From assembly GCA_016783505.1 (NCBI GenBank), contig JADHWK010000001.1:1-64000 (forward strand): 64,000 nucleotides of DNA, in the 5' to 3' direction. A program made the translations under genes and the position numbers. A model generated the notes under the pieces. It ran no database searches. It was not told the origin of the DNA and saw only the letters and a program-made list of their open reading frames with translations. The stretch is from Candidatus Zhuqueibacterota bacterium (lineage in GTDB: Bacteria; BS750m-G25). Position 1 is the stretch's first letter. Each line of letters opens with the position of its first letter. Shown here in pieces: positions 20,096-30,879 of the stretch.

Positions 20096-21620
20096 AATAT
20101 ATTTAATATTAATTATTACTTTCTTATTAATTTTATTAGCAATATGTATTAACTTAATAAAATACACACAAAAATACACAGCAGTTTTTAGTGACAGTAC
20201 TCATTATATTTCCCATTCAGCAAAAATGTCCATTTGCCTTCGAGATTGGGATTTTATTAATTTTGCAAAATTGGTCGGTCTTTTTAAGAAAAGTCCCATA
20301 TATGTGATGTATCTATCGTTTTTTTTTAGGATATTTGGTGTTTCAATTTTGAATGCCAGAATAGCCTCATTTATATTATTACCGTTGTTACTTGTTTTAT
20401 TCTATTTTTCTACTCAGTTTTATTTAAAAGAAAAATTGTTTAGCTTATTAGGAGTTTACATTTTGTTAGGCTCAAAGGTTATCCTTAATTATTCAATTAG
20501 ACCTATGCCTTTTATGCTTTCTTTAGTCATAGGTATGGTGGCAGTAATTACATTTCAAGTTTTTTTGAAAAAGAGAAATATCAAATATGGAGTTATCTTT
20601 GGTGTTTTATTAGCACTATTATTCCTAACCAGATTACAGGTTTTTGTGTTTATTTTCTCTGGGACTTTGTTTACTTTTTTTATAATGTGGAAAAAAAAGA
20701 AAATCGTGTTTAAAGAAATTTTTTACATAATATTCCCTATTATAGTAACATCAGTAATATGGGGAATAATTGGTTTTTTTGGTTATATTTATCATTATGG
20801 AGTTGATTATATGGATATTGTAGGTTCAAGATGGACTTTAGACAACCTATTCTATTACCCAATGAGTATTTACAAGGAGTTTATTTCTTTCAAATTATTA
20901 ATAATTGCCTTAGTTCCTTTATTTATCTTCTCGTTAGTAAAAGAATTAAAATCAGAATTTGTAATTTTTCTATCCTCTGGCTTATTATTTGGAACTTTGC
21001 TTTTAACCTATCATACTTTAAATACCCCATTTGTTTATGCATTCTATTTCATTGTAATTGTTTTTATTGCAATAATAGGATTGCAAAAATTATCAGTTTA
21101 TAATTCTAAAATAATAAAATATTTTTTCATTATAGTTATTGCTGCTACAATTCTAAATCCGATTTTTGCTTTAAATAAAATAAAAGTTGCATCCCCGAAG
21201 GGTTTAGATAAACCGTTAGAAAATTGCTATGTTTTTTTTAAGAATCATGAACAAGACAATGTATATTTTATGGGATCATCGGGTTGGTTTTATTATAATA
21301 ATCTTAACTTATATAATATCATCAATAATATTAAGAAAAAGTATCCAGAAATCAAGGAATTAAACAGAATATTTCCATTTCGTTTTTTCCCAAAGAGAAT
21401 AAAAACTGAAGCAAATTATCTCATTCGGATAGTTTATTATCAGAATAGTACAGCTTTAGCTACTGGGTATGGAGAACATATCGGCTCTTTTCTACCAATA
21501 CAGTTGCAAAACGTTGATAAAGAAATTGGGGTTTTTAATTTTATAAGAAATTCAATCACAGAAATTGATAGAATTGACTATCCTGATGCTGAATTAACTA
21601 TTTATTTTTACAAAACTTAA
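20085..21620 (+). CDS. GT39-like membrane glycosyltransferase
   Basis: Multi-TM; DSTHYISHSAK N-terminus. Confidence 0.7.
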   Translation: MKDKIYLILIITFLLILLAICINLIKYTQKYTAVFSDSTHYISHSAKMSICLRDWDFINFAKLVGLFKKSPIYVMYLSFFFRIFGVSILNARIASFILLPLLLVLFYFSTQFYLKEKLFSLLGVYILLGSKVILNYSIRPMPFMLSLVIGMVAVITFQVFLKKRNIKYGVIFGVLLALLFLTRLQVFVFIFSGTLFTFFIMWKKKKIVFKEIFYIIFPIIVTSVIWGIIGFFGYIYHYGVDYMDIVGSRWTLDNLFYYPMSIYKEFISFKLLIIALVPLFIFSLVKELKSEFVIFLSSGLLFGTLLLTYHTLNTPFVYAFYFIVIVFIAIIGLQKLSVYNSKIIKYFFIIVIAATILNPIFALNKIKVASPKGLDKPLENCYVFFKNHEQDNVYFMGSSGWFYYNNLNLYNIINNIKKKYPEIKELNRIFPFRFFPKRIKTEANYLIRIVYYQNSTALATGYGEHIGSFLPIQLQNVDKEIGVFNFIRNSITEIDRIDYPDAELTIYFYKT

Positions 21621-21621
21621 G

Positions 21622-22914
21622 ATGATAAAAATTCCATTTTACTTACTTCTCTTTTGGGAATACACAAAAGCTTTTTGGAGTGATCCATCTTATATAGTAT
21701 TTGTAAAGTATCCTGGATATTTTAATTATATAGATGAAGTTTTAACATTGATTCTTCTTTTTAATCTAATATACCACAAGAAACTACATATATTTTTTAA
21801 TAAATTTCCTATCCAGAAAGAACTATTGTTATTCATATATGTAACTATACTTTCTTCGGTAATAAATTATGTGGGGTTTAGGGCTTTTTTTTCCTTTACA
21901 AGTGCATTTATTAAACCTTTTATATTATTTGCATATATAATGATATATATGAAAAATTTCAGAAAAAATATCTATAAATATATTATATTTTTCGGAATGA
22001 TTCAGATTCCAATCTTAATACCCCAGTTTATAATGAATAGATATTTGAGGCCAGATTGGTTGACAGATTTTGCACATGGGACATTTACTAACGCTCATCT
22101 TGAAGGGGCTTATATTACATTTTGTATTATTATATTAATATGTCATTATTTTTATGGAAAAAAGATTTTTAATAATGATACAAAAAAAAGGCAGTTACTT
22201 TTATTGTTTTTGTTTTTTGGTGTTCTAGTAGTAACAGAGACAAAACATATTTGGATATTAATGCCAATAATCATGATTTCTGTTTTTCTAATGTTAAGGG
22301 TTAAGAACAAAACTAATATTATGATTGGAATGATAATTACTTTTTTGCTTTTTGTGTTTGGCCTGAAGACTTTTTGGCCAAGTCCTTATAATTATTTGAT
22401 TGGATATAAAAATAAAAATTTTTCAGAGATTGGTAAAATTCAAGGTTTATATACAATATCGAATACAATAAATAGTTCTAATAATCCAGTTTTAGGTGTG
22501 GGTCCTAGTATGTTTATAACTGGGGATGCAGATAAGAGAAGGGTGCAATTATTCGAAAAAATTTTTTATAAAAGTAAATATGTAAAAAGTAAGTTTTATA
22601 CGAGTGAATATGGTATGTTGTCAGATTTACTCGGGATTTGGGTAGAGATAGGTTATTTGGGAATAATTACTTTTTTGTTATTATATTTTAAAACATTTAG
22701 AATTATTAAAATGAAAAAAACGAATAAATATAACCTTGAATATACAATTGTTATAGTATCATTAATTTATCTGTTCAGTGCAGACTTTATGCATAGATAC
22801 ATTTCCGTATCAATTGCAGTTTATACTTGTTGGATGACAATTGCATATTATATTGATAAGGTATTAGTATCTAAAAATTTAAAATATGATAAAACAATTC
22901 AAGAAGAAATTTGA
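21622..22914 (+). CDS. O-antigen polymerase/ligase-like membrane protein (Wzy/WaaL type)
   Basis: About ten TM helices; central VVTETKHIWIL; large loop NNPVLGVGPSMF. Confidence 0.75.
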   Translation: MIKIPFYLLLFWEYTKAFWSDPSYIVFVKYPGYFNYIDEVLTLILLFNLIYHKKLHIFFNKFPIQKELLLFIYVTILSSVINYVGFRAFFSFTSAFIKPFILFAYIMIYMKNFRKNIYKYIIFFGMIQIPILIPQFIMNRYLRPDWLTDFAHGTFTNAHLEGAYITFCIIILICHYFYGKKIFNNDTKKRQLLLLFLFFGVLVVTETKHIWILMPIIMISVFLMLRVKNKTNIMIGMIITFLLFVFGLKTFWPSPYNYLIGYKNKNFSEIGKIQGLYTISNTINSSNNPVLGVGPSMFITGDADKRRVQLFEKIFYKSKYVKSKFYTSEYGMLSDLLGIWVEIGYLGIITFLLLYFKTFRIIKMKKTNKYNLEYTIVIVSLIYLFSADFMHRYISVSIAVYTCWMTIAYYIDKVLVSKNLKYDKTIQEEI

Positions 22915-24244
22915 TTTATTTTTTGATAAAATATTAATAATTTCACAAAAAAGAGTAATAAAACACACTTTTATATATGTTATATCCGTAATATTAGGAA
23001 AAGCTGTAAATATATTTCTTTTACCTATATATACAAGAATACTAAGTCCTTCACAATATGGTAAGCTTGATTTAATATTTGTAATTTTATCAGGTCTGGT
23101 TTTATTAGCAAGTCTTCAATTAGAATCAGCATTGGCCAGATATTTTACGAGTTATAAAAACATTGAGGAAAGAAAAAAATTTAATTCTACGTTAATATAT
23201 ATTATACTTTTTTTGGGTTTTTTTGTATCAATTTTTATTGTTATCGCAATTTACAAAAATATTATTCATATTAGTATATTAGAAGATGTCAAATATTCTT
23301 TATATATAATTATTTTAACGTTAACTCCTAGAATTATATTGGACCAGTTTTTATATATATTAAGGTTAGAAAAAAATGTTAAAAAATTTGCAATTGTCAA
23401 TACACTAAATCTCTTGTGTACAGCATTACTTTCCATTGTATTAGTAATAGGATTTAAGCTTGGTATACTTGGTATAGTTTCTGCCCAATTTATAAGCACT
23501 TTAGCCTTTGCAATTATTACATTTATACTTGTAAGAAAGTATTATGTTTTAAAATTCAATGTTAATTTATTGAAAAAGAGTTTGAGGTACAGTATTCCTT
23601 TAATGCCCGCTGTTATTTTAAGTTGGTTCCGATTTTCAGTTTGGCGGTTCTTAATAATAGATAAGTTTGGTACAGAAGGATTGGGAATGTTTGCTGTGGC
23701 ATTCAGACTAAGTATGTTCGCACAGATTTTAGTGGAAGCAATAAAGTTAACCTGGTTCCCTTATATTTTTGGTTTTGAGATAAGTAAAGCGAAAAAAGTA
23801 ACGATTGATGCCTTTAGGATATTATCAATTGGTGGTGGGTTAATGTCTATTGCTATTGTTTTGTCTTCTCCGTTATTAGTAAAGATTTTTACGGGACCTG
23901 GATATGAGAAATCTGTAGATATTTTAAGAATAATGGCATTTGTCCCTATGGCAAATATTCTACTTTCTACTGCAGCAACAACTTCATGTTTAATGGAAAG
24001 AACTTTTCATAACAGTATAAGCAATTTTATAGGTATAACTTTTGGTGTTATATTATTTTATTTTATATTTCCAAAGAGTATGGGATTAATATCTGCACCA
24101 CTTGCTCAATTGATTTCATTATGGATAAGTATTATATATATAAATTTAGTTTCTAAATATATTTTTAAAATAAAATTAAATGCCGAAAAAGTTGCAATCA
24201 TAGTTGCATTAGTTACAACGGTAGTATTAGTTGTATTTATGTAG
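22886..24244 (+). CDS. Oligosaccharide flippase family protein (Wzx-like)
   Basis: TFIYVISVILGKAVNIFLLPIYTRILSPSQYGKLDL. Confidence 0.9.
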   Translation: MIKQFKKKFDLFFDKILIISQKRVIKHTFIYVISVILGKAVNIFLLPIYTRILSPSQYGKLDLIFVILSGLVLLASLQLESALARYFTSYKNIEERKKFNSTLIYIILFLGFFVSIFIVIAIYKNIIHISILEDVKYSLYIIILTLTPRIILDQFLYILRLEKNVKKFAIVNTLNLLCTALLSIVLVIGFKLGILGIVSAQFISTLAFAIITFILVRKYYVLKFNVNLLKKSLRYSIPLMPAVILSWFRFSVWRFLIIDKFGTEGLGMFAVAFRLSMFAQILVEAIKLTWFPYIFGFEISKAKKVTIDAFRILSIGGGLMSIAIVLSSPLLVKIFTGPGYEKSVDILRIMAFVPMANILLSTAATTSCLMERTFHNSISNFIGITFGVILFYFIFPKSMGLISAPLAQLISLWISIIYINLVSKYIFKIKLNAEKVAIIVALVTTVVLVVFM

Positions 24245-24324
24245 TGCTTTGTATATTTTCATTTTTAGTTTTTAGGAGGGAGTTTCGCCAGTTAGTGAAG
24301 ATGTTTGAAGTAGAATCCATTGTG

Positions 24325-24418
24325 TACGCATCTTAGGACAATATCCTCAGACAGCATCCTGAATCTAATGGAATGATTGAACGTTTTCAATATCAATCTT
24401 GTTTGTGGTATGGTTAGG
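24325..24418 (+). mobile_element. Vestige of an integrase-core (DDE) transposase
   Basis: Short frame ILRQHPESNGMIERFQYQSCLWYG*; HPESNGMIERF resembles the IS3/IS481-type integrase core. Confidence 0.45.
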
Positions 24419-24498
24419 ACTTTATTTATACAACTTGAATTATAAAAGGATAAATTTGGAACAGAAAAATGGAATCCTTTTAAGGAATTGATTTAAAG

Positions 24499-25275
24499 AT
24501 GGTCAAAGAGTTTCAATACGATCTTCATTGTCATTCTAATTTTTCATTTGATTGTAATACAAAAATAGAAGATTTAATAAAAAACGCAATTAAAGTTGGA
24601 TTAAGTGGGATTGCAATCACAGATCATGATACAATCGAGGGTGTAATCGAAACTCAGAAACTCGGAGCGCCAATTAAAATTATTCCAGGAATAGAAAAAA
24701 CTTTGGATGATGGTTCACATATTATTGGTTTGTTTGTTAAAAAGGAAATTAAGTCTAAATGCCTTTTCGAAGTTATCTCAGAGATTCGAGGGCAAGGTGG
24801 ACGGGTAATTATACCTCACCCCTTTAAAGAATACACTGGATTGTTTAGATCGGAAATGAAAAGAACAGAGGAATTCAAACAATATGTGCTAACCCTTGTT
24901 GATGGAATTGAAATATATAATGCGAAGTATTCATTTTCTAATAATCAATTGATGAAGGGAATTGTATTACCTAATAGATTACCAAGATTAGCAGTAAGTG
25001 ATAGCCATTATTCCTTTACAGTGGGTAGAGGAAGAACAGGATTTAGTAATGAAATTACTAATAATAGATTACCTAAAAATGATTCCATCTATATTGAAAC
25101 GAGATCCAAAAGCACATCTAACCAATCAGGAAAGCCCAAAAAAGAAATGGCTATGATCAAATACGTCAAAATTATTGCAAAAATGATCAGGTTATATCCA
25201 TTTCTGAAAAAACTAAAAATAAACTACTTAGAACATAAAAATTATAGGTTAAAGATGAAAAGGATAGAGTTATGA
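24499..25275 (+). CDS. PHP-domain metallohydrolase
   Basis: YDLHCHSNFSFDCNTKIEDLI; ITDHDTIEG; PGIE. Confidence 0.88.
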   Translation: MVKEFQYDLHCHSNFSFDCNTKIEDLIKNAIKVGLSGIAITDHDTIEGVIETQKLGAPIKIIPGIEKTLDDGSHIIGLFVKKEIKSKCLFEVISEIRGQGGRVIIPHPFKEYTGLFRSEMKRTEEFKQYVLTLVDGIEIYNAKYSFSNNQLMKGIVLPNRLPRLAVSDSHYSFTVGRGRTGFSNEITNNRLPKNDSIYIETRSKSTSNQSGKPKKEMAMIKYVKIIAKMIRLYPFLKKLKINYLEHKNYRLKMKRIEL

Positions 25276-26348
25276 TACCAAACAACTTCATTCAAAATAT
25301 AGCTCCTTATAATTCCCGTAGGCCTGATGTTGTTGCTTATGACAAAAGGGATAATAACGTTTTAAAATTGGATTGGAATGAATGTATAGTGGCTCCTTCT
25401 CCTAAAGTGATTAATTCGATTTTGTCTTTTGTGCGCATGAAGAATGCATTGAATTGGTATCCAGATGTGGAAGCCAAAGCTTTGAAAGAAGGACTGTCCA
25501 GATATGTAGCATTACCAACAAACTTTATCGAGGTTTTTAACGGCTCTGACGCAGCGTTAGAATATATAACGAGGGTGTATTTAAATCAAGATTCGGATGT
25601 AATAACACCTTTTCCCTATTATGACAATTTTAGAATATATGTCCTGAGTTGCGGAGCAAAAATCGAGATAATTAAATTTGATGATCCTTTCAAGGTTGAA
25701 CTTGACAAGATTACTAAGGCTATATCCACCAAGACTAAATTGATTTACATAATAAATCCCAACAACCCTACTGGTGTTTTTATAAATCCTGAGGAACTAA
25801 AAGAAATAATCTTTTTACATAGAAATACGCTGTTTGTTATTGATGAAGCTTATTATGAATTTTGTGGAAAAACCACTGCGTCTTTCGTAACGACATTTAA
25901 TAACTTAATTGTAGTAAGGACGTTTTCGAAAGCTTTTGGGCTTGCGGGGGCGCGATGTGGGTATATTATTTCACAACCCGAAAATATAAAAGCTATTAAT
26001 AAAATAAGGGTTGGAAAAAGTGTGAACAGCATAGCACAGGTGGCGGCACTTGCTGCCTTGAGAGACATTGATTACATGAAACGCTATGTAAATGAGGTCA
26101 AGAAAAGTAAAAAATTTGTTGTAAATTATTTGAAACAGAAAGGTTATAAATGTGTGGATTCTCATGCTAATTTTGTACTTTTAAGAGTAGATAATCCTTC
26201 AAAAATCGTTCAATTACTCGAACGAAAAGACGTTTATGTCAGAAGTCGGGATACAATATCCCAAATGAAAGGTTTTATTAGAATCACGATTGGCACATTG
26301 GAAATTGCTAAGAGATTATGTTCAATTCTAAATTCTATATTGAATTAA
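25272..26348 (+). CDS. PLP-dependent aminotransferase, HisC-like
   Basis: LDWNECIVAPSP; INPNNPTGV; VRTFSKAFGLAGARCGY. Confidence 0.9.
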   Translation: MIPNNFIQNIAPYNSRRPDVVAYDKRDNNVLKLDWNECIVAPSPKVINSILSFVRMKNALNWYPDVEAKALKEGLSRYVALPTNFIEVFNGSDAALEYITRVYLNQDSDVITPFPYYDNFRIYVLSCGAKIEIIKFDDPFKVELDKITKAISTKTKLIYIINPNNPTGVFINPEELKEIIFLHRNTLFVIDEAYYEFCGKTTASFVTTFNNLIVVRTFSKAFGLAGARCGYIISQPENIKAINKIRVGKSVNSIAQVAALAALRDIDYMKRYVNEVKKSKKFVVNYLKQKGYKCVDSHANFVLLRVDNPSKIVQLLERKDVYVRSRDTISQMKGFIRITIGTLEIAKRLCSILNSILN

Positions 26349-26355
26349 GTAATTT

Positions 26356-28182
26356 ATGTTTGCCATAATAAAATTTTCAAAAAGTCATTTAGTAAAGCAG
26401 TTAAATTACCCCAATAACATCAAAGTGATAGGTAAATGTTCTGGAAATAAATCAACCTTTACGATTTTTGAAGATGGAAGTTTTGTATATCCAATAATCA
26501 AAACAAGTTCTGATAATCTTAATTATTCGGTTTTTTTGGGTAAAATCTATAACATTGGTTCGCAAGTCATAAATAGCAACTCTGATATTATAAGGATCTT
26601 ACTAGAACATTTAGAAAAATATGGTTCTAAGGGTATGTCAAAGGTAAATGGCAGTTACATATTCATGGTATATGATTTCGGATCTGATTATTTAAAATTG
26701 TATAATGACCGCTATTCGAGCATACTTCTATATTATTTTTGGTCCAATGATTTTTTAATTATTTCAAATACTATAAAATCTATAATAAATATGAGTTCTC
26801 TCGATTTTACTTTAAACTCATTATATATTACAGATATGTTGACTTATAATTACGTACTTGGTACAAACACACCTTTCAAGGAAATAAAATGCCTACCAGC
26901 TGCAAGTCACCTAAAAGCTTCAAAGGGTAAGCTTTTTATTTTGAAATATTGGGATTTCAATTATGGAAAACTTAAGGGAATTGATTATATAGAAACAAGA
27001 GAAGCAATTGGAGAAAAATTTGTAACCGCTATATCGCGTCGTATTTCGTCTAATGATCAAATAATTTTGCCTTTATCAGGGGGGCTAGACTCACGGGCTA
27101 TTTTGGGTGGATTGCTTGAGAATATTAATGCAGATCGGATATTAACTTTCACATTTGGTGCGAGAAACAGTTATGAACAAATTTTTGCTAAGAAAGTAGC
27201 AAAGAAAGTAGGTGTAAAACATATTCCTCTACCCTTTGATTTAAGAAAGCCGTTGACAATTATTAAGGATATATTTAATAATAATGAAGGAATGTATAAA
27301 ATTTTACCAGATTTTCCTTCTTTTCAATATCAACAACTTCAAAAATATGGCCAATTAATTTTTAGTGGTTATCTTGGGGATCCTTTGATGGGATCTCATA
27401 TTGATCCTTCAATTGTTGGAAATCATAAAGAGCCTAAAGATTTGCAGGATTATGTAAAATGTGTTTTTTCTCGAATTAATAAAAATCCTTGGGATATCGT
27501 TAAACATTCATCTCCAAAAATGTTAAAAAATATTAATCCAATGTTTACATTATATGAGTCATTGCGTGAAAATAAAAATGAGAATCTTATTCATTTCTAT
27601 GAAAATTGGTATTGGCACTGTCATTCTTATAAAAGAACATATTTTGCAGTATTAGTATTTAGAAATCTATTTATTTATGTTACACCTTTTCTTGATAATG
27701 AACTCTTGGATTTTGTTTTTGATTTGCCTTTAGTATACAGAGTTAATCAGCGTATTTACAAGGATATGTTGATCCACAGATATGGATATTTGTTTGATGA
27801 TATGCCAGTAAAAGGGAATGTCTTCCACTTAAAGAAGTATTACATTAAAGAAAAGTATGATAAGGTTTTGGCGAAATTAAATGTGGTATCAGAAAAGTAT
27901 TTCAATAAGAGTTTCTATCCTCAGCCTAGTAATAATTATGTTTCCTACAGGTACCTATTTAAATTGGAAAAAGGCTCATATTGGTCTCTTCTAGATAGTG
28001 CAAAGAAATATTTATCTGAAAAAGATCTTTTAGATGAAGGGTATTTGAATAATATTATGAAGTTCCATAGCAGTTATAAGAAAGATTTCAATTTACTGTT
28101 CCAAGCAATTATTACCTTGGCGTTTTTACTCAAAAATGTTAGGGTAGGGGTGAAAGAAGTTTTTAACTCTTTCGAAGAATAG
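26356..28182 (+). CDS. Asparagine synthase-related protein
   Basis: LPLSGGLDSRAILGG PP-loop; N-terminus MFAIIKF without Cys2. Confidence 0.85.
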   Translation: MFAIIKFSKSHLVKQLNYPNNIKVIGKCSGNKSTFTIFEDGSFVYPIIKTSSDNLNYSVFLGKIYNIGSQVINSNSDIIRILLEHLEKYGSKGMSKVNGSYIFMVYDFGSDYLKLYNDRYSSILLYYFWSNDFLIISNTIKSIINMSSLDFTLNSLYITDMLTYNYVLGTNTPFKEIKCLPAASHLKASKGKLFILKYWDFNYGKLKGIDYIETREAIGEKFVTAISRRISSNDQIILPLSGGLDSRAILGGLLENINADRILTFTFGARNSYEQIFAKKVAKKVGVKHIPLPFDLRKPLTIIKDIFNNNEGMYKILPDFPSFQYQQLQKYGQLIFSGYLGDPLMGSHIDPSIVGNHKEPKDLQDYVKCVFSRINKNPWDIVKHSSPKMLKNINPMFTLYESLRENKNENLIHFYENWYWHCHSYKRTYFAVLVFRNLFIYVTPFLDNELLDFVFDLPLVYRVNQRIYKDMLIHRYGYLFDDMPVKGNVFHLKKYYIKEKYDKVLAKLNVVSEKYFNKSFYPQPSNNYVSYRYLFKLEKGSYWSLLDSAKKYLSEKDLLDEGYLNNIMKFHSSYKKDFNLLFQAIITLAFLLKNVRVGVKEVFNSFEE

Positions 28183-28189
28183 TTTCTAT

Positions 28190-28497
28190 GGAGGTTAACG
28201 AATTTTCATGCTAGGTGGAAACATAGACTTAGAATAGGTACCATAGGTGTGATTAATCCTGATTACCGACGTAGACATTCAGGGAATCCTTATGACTACT
28301 GGATTGCTCATAATACAAGATTGAGAGTTTAGCTAGTAGAGGAACTCAAAAATTTTAGGGTACCGGATTGCTTTTGATTGATAGGGTAAAGTTCAATAAA
28401 TTCTTTAATGAATTTTATGTCCATCCTCCTCGGTTCCCAAACTACGAGAGGTATTTGTTTCATTCACTGCCTATTAAAAAATTGTTTGGCTTTTAGG
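28190..28497 (+). pseudogene. Decayed coding sequence, family unknown
   Basis: NFHARWKHRLRIGTIGVINPDYRRRHSGNPYDYWIAHNTRLRV*LVEELKNF.. then frame change to IDRVKFNKFFNEFYVHPPRFPNYERYLFHSLPIKKLFGF*. Confidence 0.6.
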
Positions 28498-28583
28498 GAA
28501 AATATATTCATGTCTAATGGAAATAATCAAATAAATGAGAAAGCAAATGCTCAGCAATCTAAATAATTCCTGATAGTTATCTA

Positions 28584-29729
28584 ATGGCTAATAATTTCCT
28601 TATTAAAAATTTATTTTATATAAGTAGAGCAAAGATTCCATCAACAACAGCAAATAGTATTCAGGTAATGAAAATGTGTAATGCTTTTTCAAAAATTGGC
28701 TTGAATGTAGTTTTATTTGTAGAAAGTCAAAAAAAGTTAGGAAAACAATTAAATGATGTTTTTAATTTTTATGGGGTTAATAATAATTTTAAAATAATAA
28801 AATTAAAAAAAATGAAAATAAAAGGTCATACCCATATTTATGTATTATATATTTTAGCAAAAATTTTTAATGAAAAAGAAAGTTTGGTATATAGTAGGGA
28901 TTTATTTGGATGTTTCTATTCTACATTATGTGGAATGGATACTATGCTAGAATCACATACTCCTGTCTTTTATTACCAAAGCAAGTTAGCTAAGCTATTA
29001 TTTAAAATCCTAATTAATAGGAAAAACTTTAAAAAATTAATAGTAATATCAGAAGCATTAAAAAATTATTATATTCAAAACTTTCCAGAATTAACAGATA
29101 AAATTTTGGTTGCTCATGATGGAGCTGACGTTTCAAAGAATATAAAAAATATAGGGCGAAAAAAAGATTGGCCTGGGAGAAATGATGCTTTAAAAATTGG
29201 ATATATGGGTCACCTATATAATGGTAAAGGTATAGAAATTATCTCTAAATTGTGTAAGATATTGCCTGAGTTTGATTTCCACATAATTGGTGGGACAGAA
29301 GAAGATATTAATCATTGGAAGAAAAAAGTAATTGGTAAGAATATTTTGTTTCACGGTTTTATTCCTCCAAATAAACTTGAAATATATCGTCAAAAGTTTG
29401 ATATTTTGCTTGCCCCGTATCAAATGAGAGTTTGTGGAGTAGGAAAAGGTGGTGATATAGGAAACTGGATGTCTCCTCTAAAGATTTTCGAATACATGTC
29501 CTCTGGGGTTCCAATAATTGCTTCAGATTTAACTGTATTAAGAGAAGTGCTGCAAGACGAATTCAATGCTCTATTAGTACCTCCTGATGATATTAATAAA
29601 TGGAAAGATGCAATATTGAGGTTGAGAAATGACCCTGATCTTTCTTGCAGAATTGCTAAAAATGCTAAAGCAGAGTTTAATAAAAAATATACATGGGAGA
29701 AAAGAGCTAGAATAATTTTAAATTATTAA
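28584..29729 (+). CDS. GT4 glycosyltransferase
   Basis: KIGYMGHLYNGKGIEIISKL; PLKIFEYMSSGVPIIASDLTVLREVL. Confidence 0.9.
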   Translation: MANNFLIKNLFYISRAKIPSTTANSIQVMKMCNAFSKIGLNVVLFVESQKKLGKQLNDVFNFYGVNNNFKIIKLKKMKIKGHTHIYVLYILAKIFNEKESLVYSRDLFGCFYSTLCGMDTMLESHTPVFYYQSKLAKLLFKILINRKNFKKLIVISEALKNYYIQNFPELTDKILVAHDGADVSKNIKNIGRKKDWPGRNDALKIGYMGHLYNGKGIEIISKLCKILPEFDFHIIGGTEEDINHWKKKVIGKNILFHGFIPPNKLEIYRQKFDILLAPYQMRVCGVGKGGDIGNWMSPLKIFEYMSSGVPIIASDLTVLREVLQDEFNALLVPPDDINKWKDAILRLRNDPDLSCRIAKNAKAEFNKKYTWEKRARIILNY

Positions 29730-29766
29730 GCTATTATTTTTGAAGAATAAAGCAGTTTAACGAGTT

Positions 29767-30879
29767 TTGATTGGAACAAAAGTGATAAAAATATTAATGG
29801 TTATAGATAGTCTCCGTGCTGGAGGCAAAGAAAGGCAGTTAATCGAATTATCGAAGGGATTAAGATATAAGAAAGAAATTAAATATGAATTAGCTGTAAT
29901 GTCAGATAAAATTCATTATACTGAAGCTTGGGAAACAAGTAATAAAATCTATTTTCTAATCAGAAAAGTTAAAAAAGATCCAATAATATTTTTCAAATTA
30001 TTAAAGATCTGTAAAGAGTTTAAACCCAATATTATCCAAACTTGGGATTCTATGACATCCATATATGCTCTACCTGTTGCAAAATTCTTAGGTATAAAAT
30101 TAATAAACTTTATGATTCGTGATGCACCATCTCAACTGCATTTTTTTGATAAATCTAGGATAAGATCAAAACTAACTTTTCCATTTTCAGATATAATTGT
30201 ATCTAATTCTTATGCGGGTCTTCAATCTTATGAAGCCCCAACAAATAAGAGTATTTGCATTCATAATGGCTTTGATTTTAGTAGAATTGAAAATCTTTTA
30301 CCAAAAAAAATAATTAAAGAGAAATTTGGTATAAAGAATGAAAAAGTTATAGGAATGGTAGCATCTTTTTCTGAAAATAAAGATTATAAAACCTATTTTA
30401 AGTCTGCAGAAAATATATTAAGTAAAAATGATAAAGTGATATTTTTATCAATAGGAGATGGACCAAATCTTAAAAGATGTCAAAATATGGTAAATGTTAA
30501 ATTTAAAGATAAAATTAAATTTCTACGAAAACAAAAAAATATAGAATCAATTGTTAATATTTTTGATATTGGAGTTCTTGCTACTTTTACGGAAGGAATA
30601 CCTAATTCAATAATGGAGTATATGGCTTTAGGTAAACCTGTTGTTGCAACTAACGGCGGAGGAATAAACGAATTGGTAGTTGATGGTGTTACTGGGTTTT
30701 TGGTTGAATCCGAAAATATTTATGAGATGGTGGAAAAGATAGAATTTTTACTAAAAAATGAAAATGTTGCAAGGTCTATGGGAAATAAAGGTAAAGAAAG
30801 GCTGATTAAAGAATTTGATCTAGATAGAATGACAGATAAATTTATAACTCTGTACCAAAAATTGTTAATCAGTAAATGA
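29767..30879 (+). CDS. GT4 glycosyltransferase
   Basis: DSLRAGGKERQLIELSKGL; EGIPNSIMEYMALGKPVVATNGGGINELV. Confidence 0.9.
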   Translation: MIGTKVIKILMVIDSLRAGGKERQLIELSKGLRYKKEIKYELAVMSDKIHYTEAWETSNKIYFLIRKVKKDPIIFFKLLKICKEFKPNIIQTWDSMTSIYALPVAKFLGIKLINFMIRDAPSQLHFFDKSRIRSKLTFPFSDIIVSNSYAGLQSYEAPTNKSICIHNGFDFSRIENLLPKKIIKEKFGIKNEKVIGMVASFSENKDYKTYFKSAENILSKNDKVIFLSIGDGPNLKRCQNMVNVKFKDKIKFLRKQKNIESIVNIFDIGVLATFTEGIPNSIMEYMALGKPVVATNGGGINELVVDGVTGFLVESENIYEMVEKIEFLLKNENVARSMGNKGKERLIKEFDLDRMTDKFITLYQKLLISK

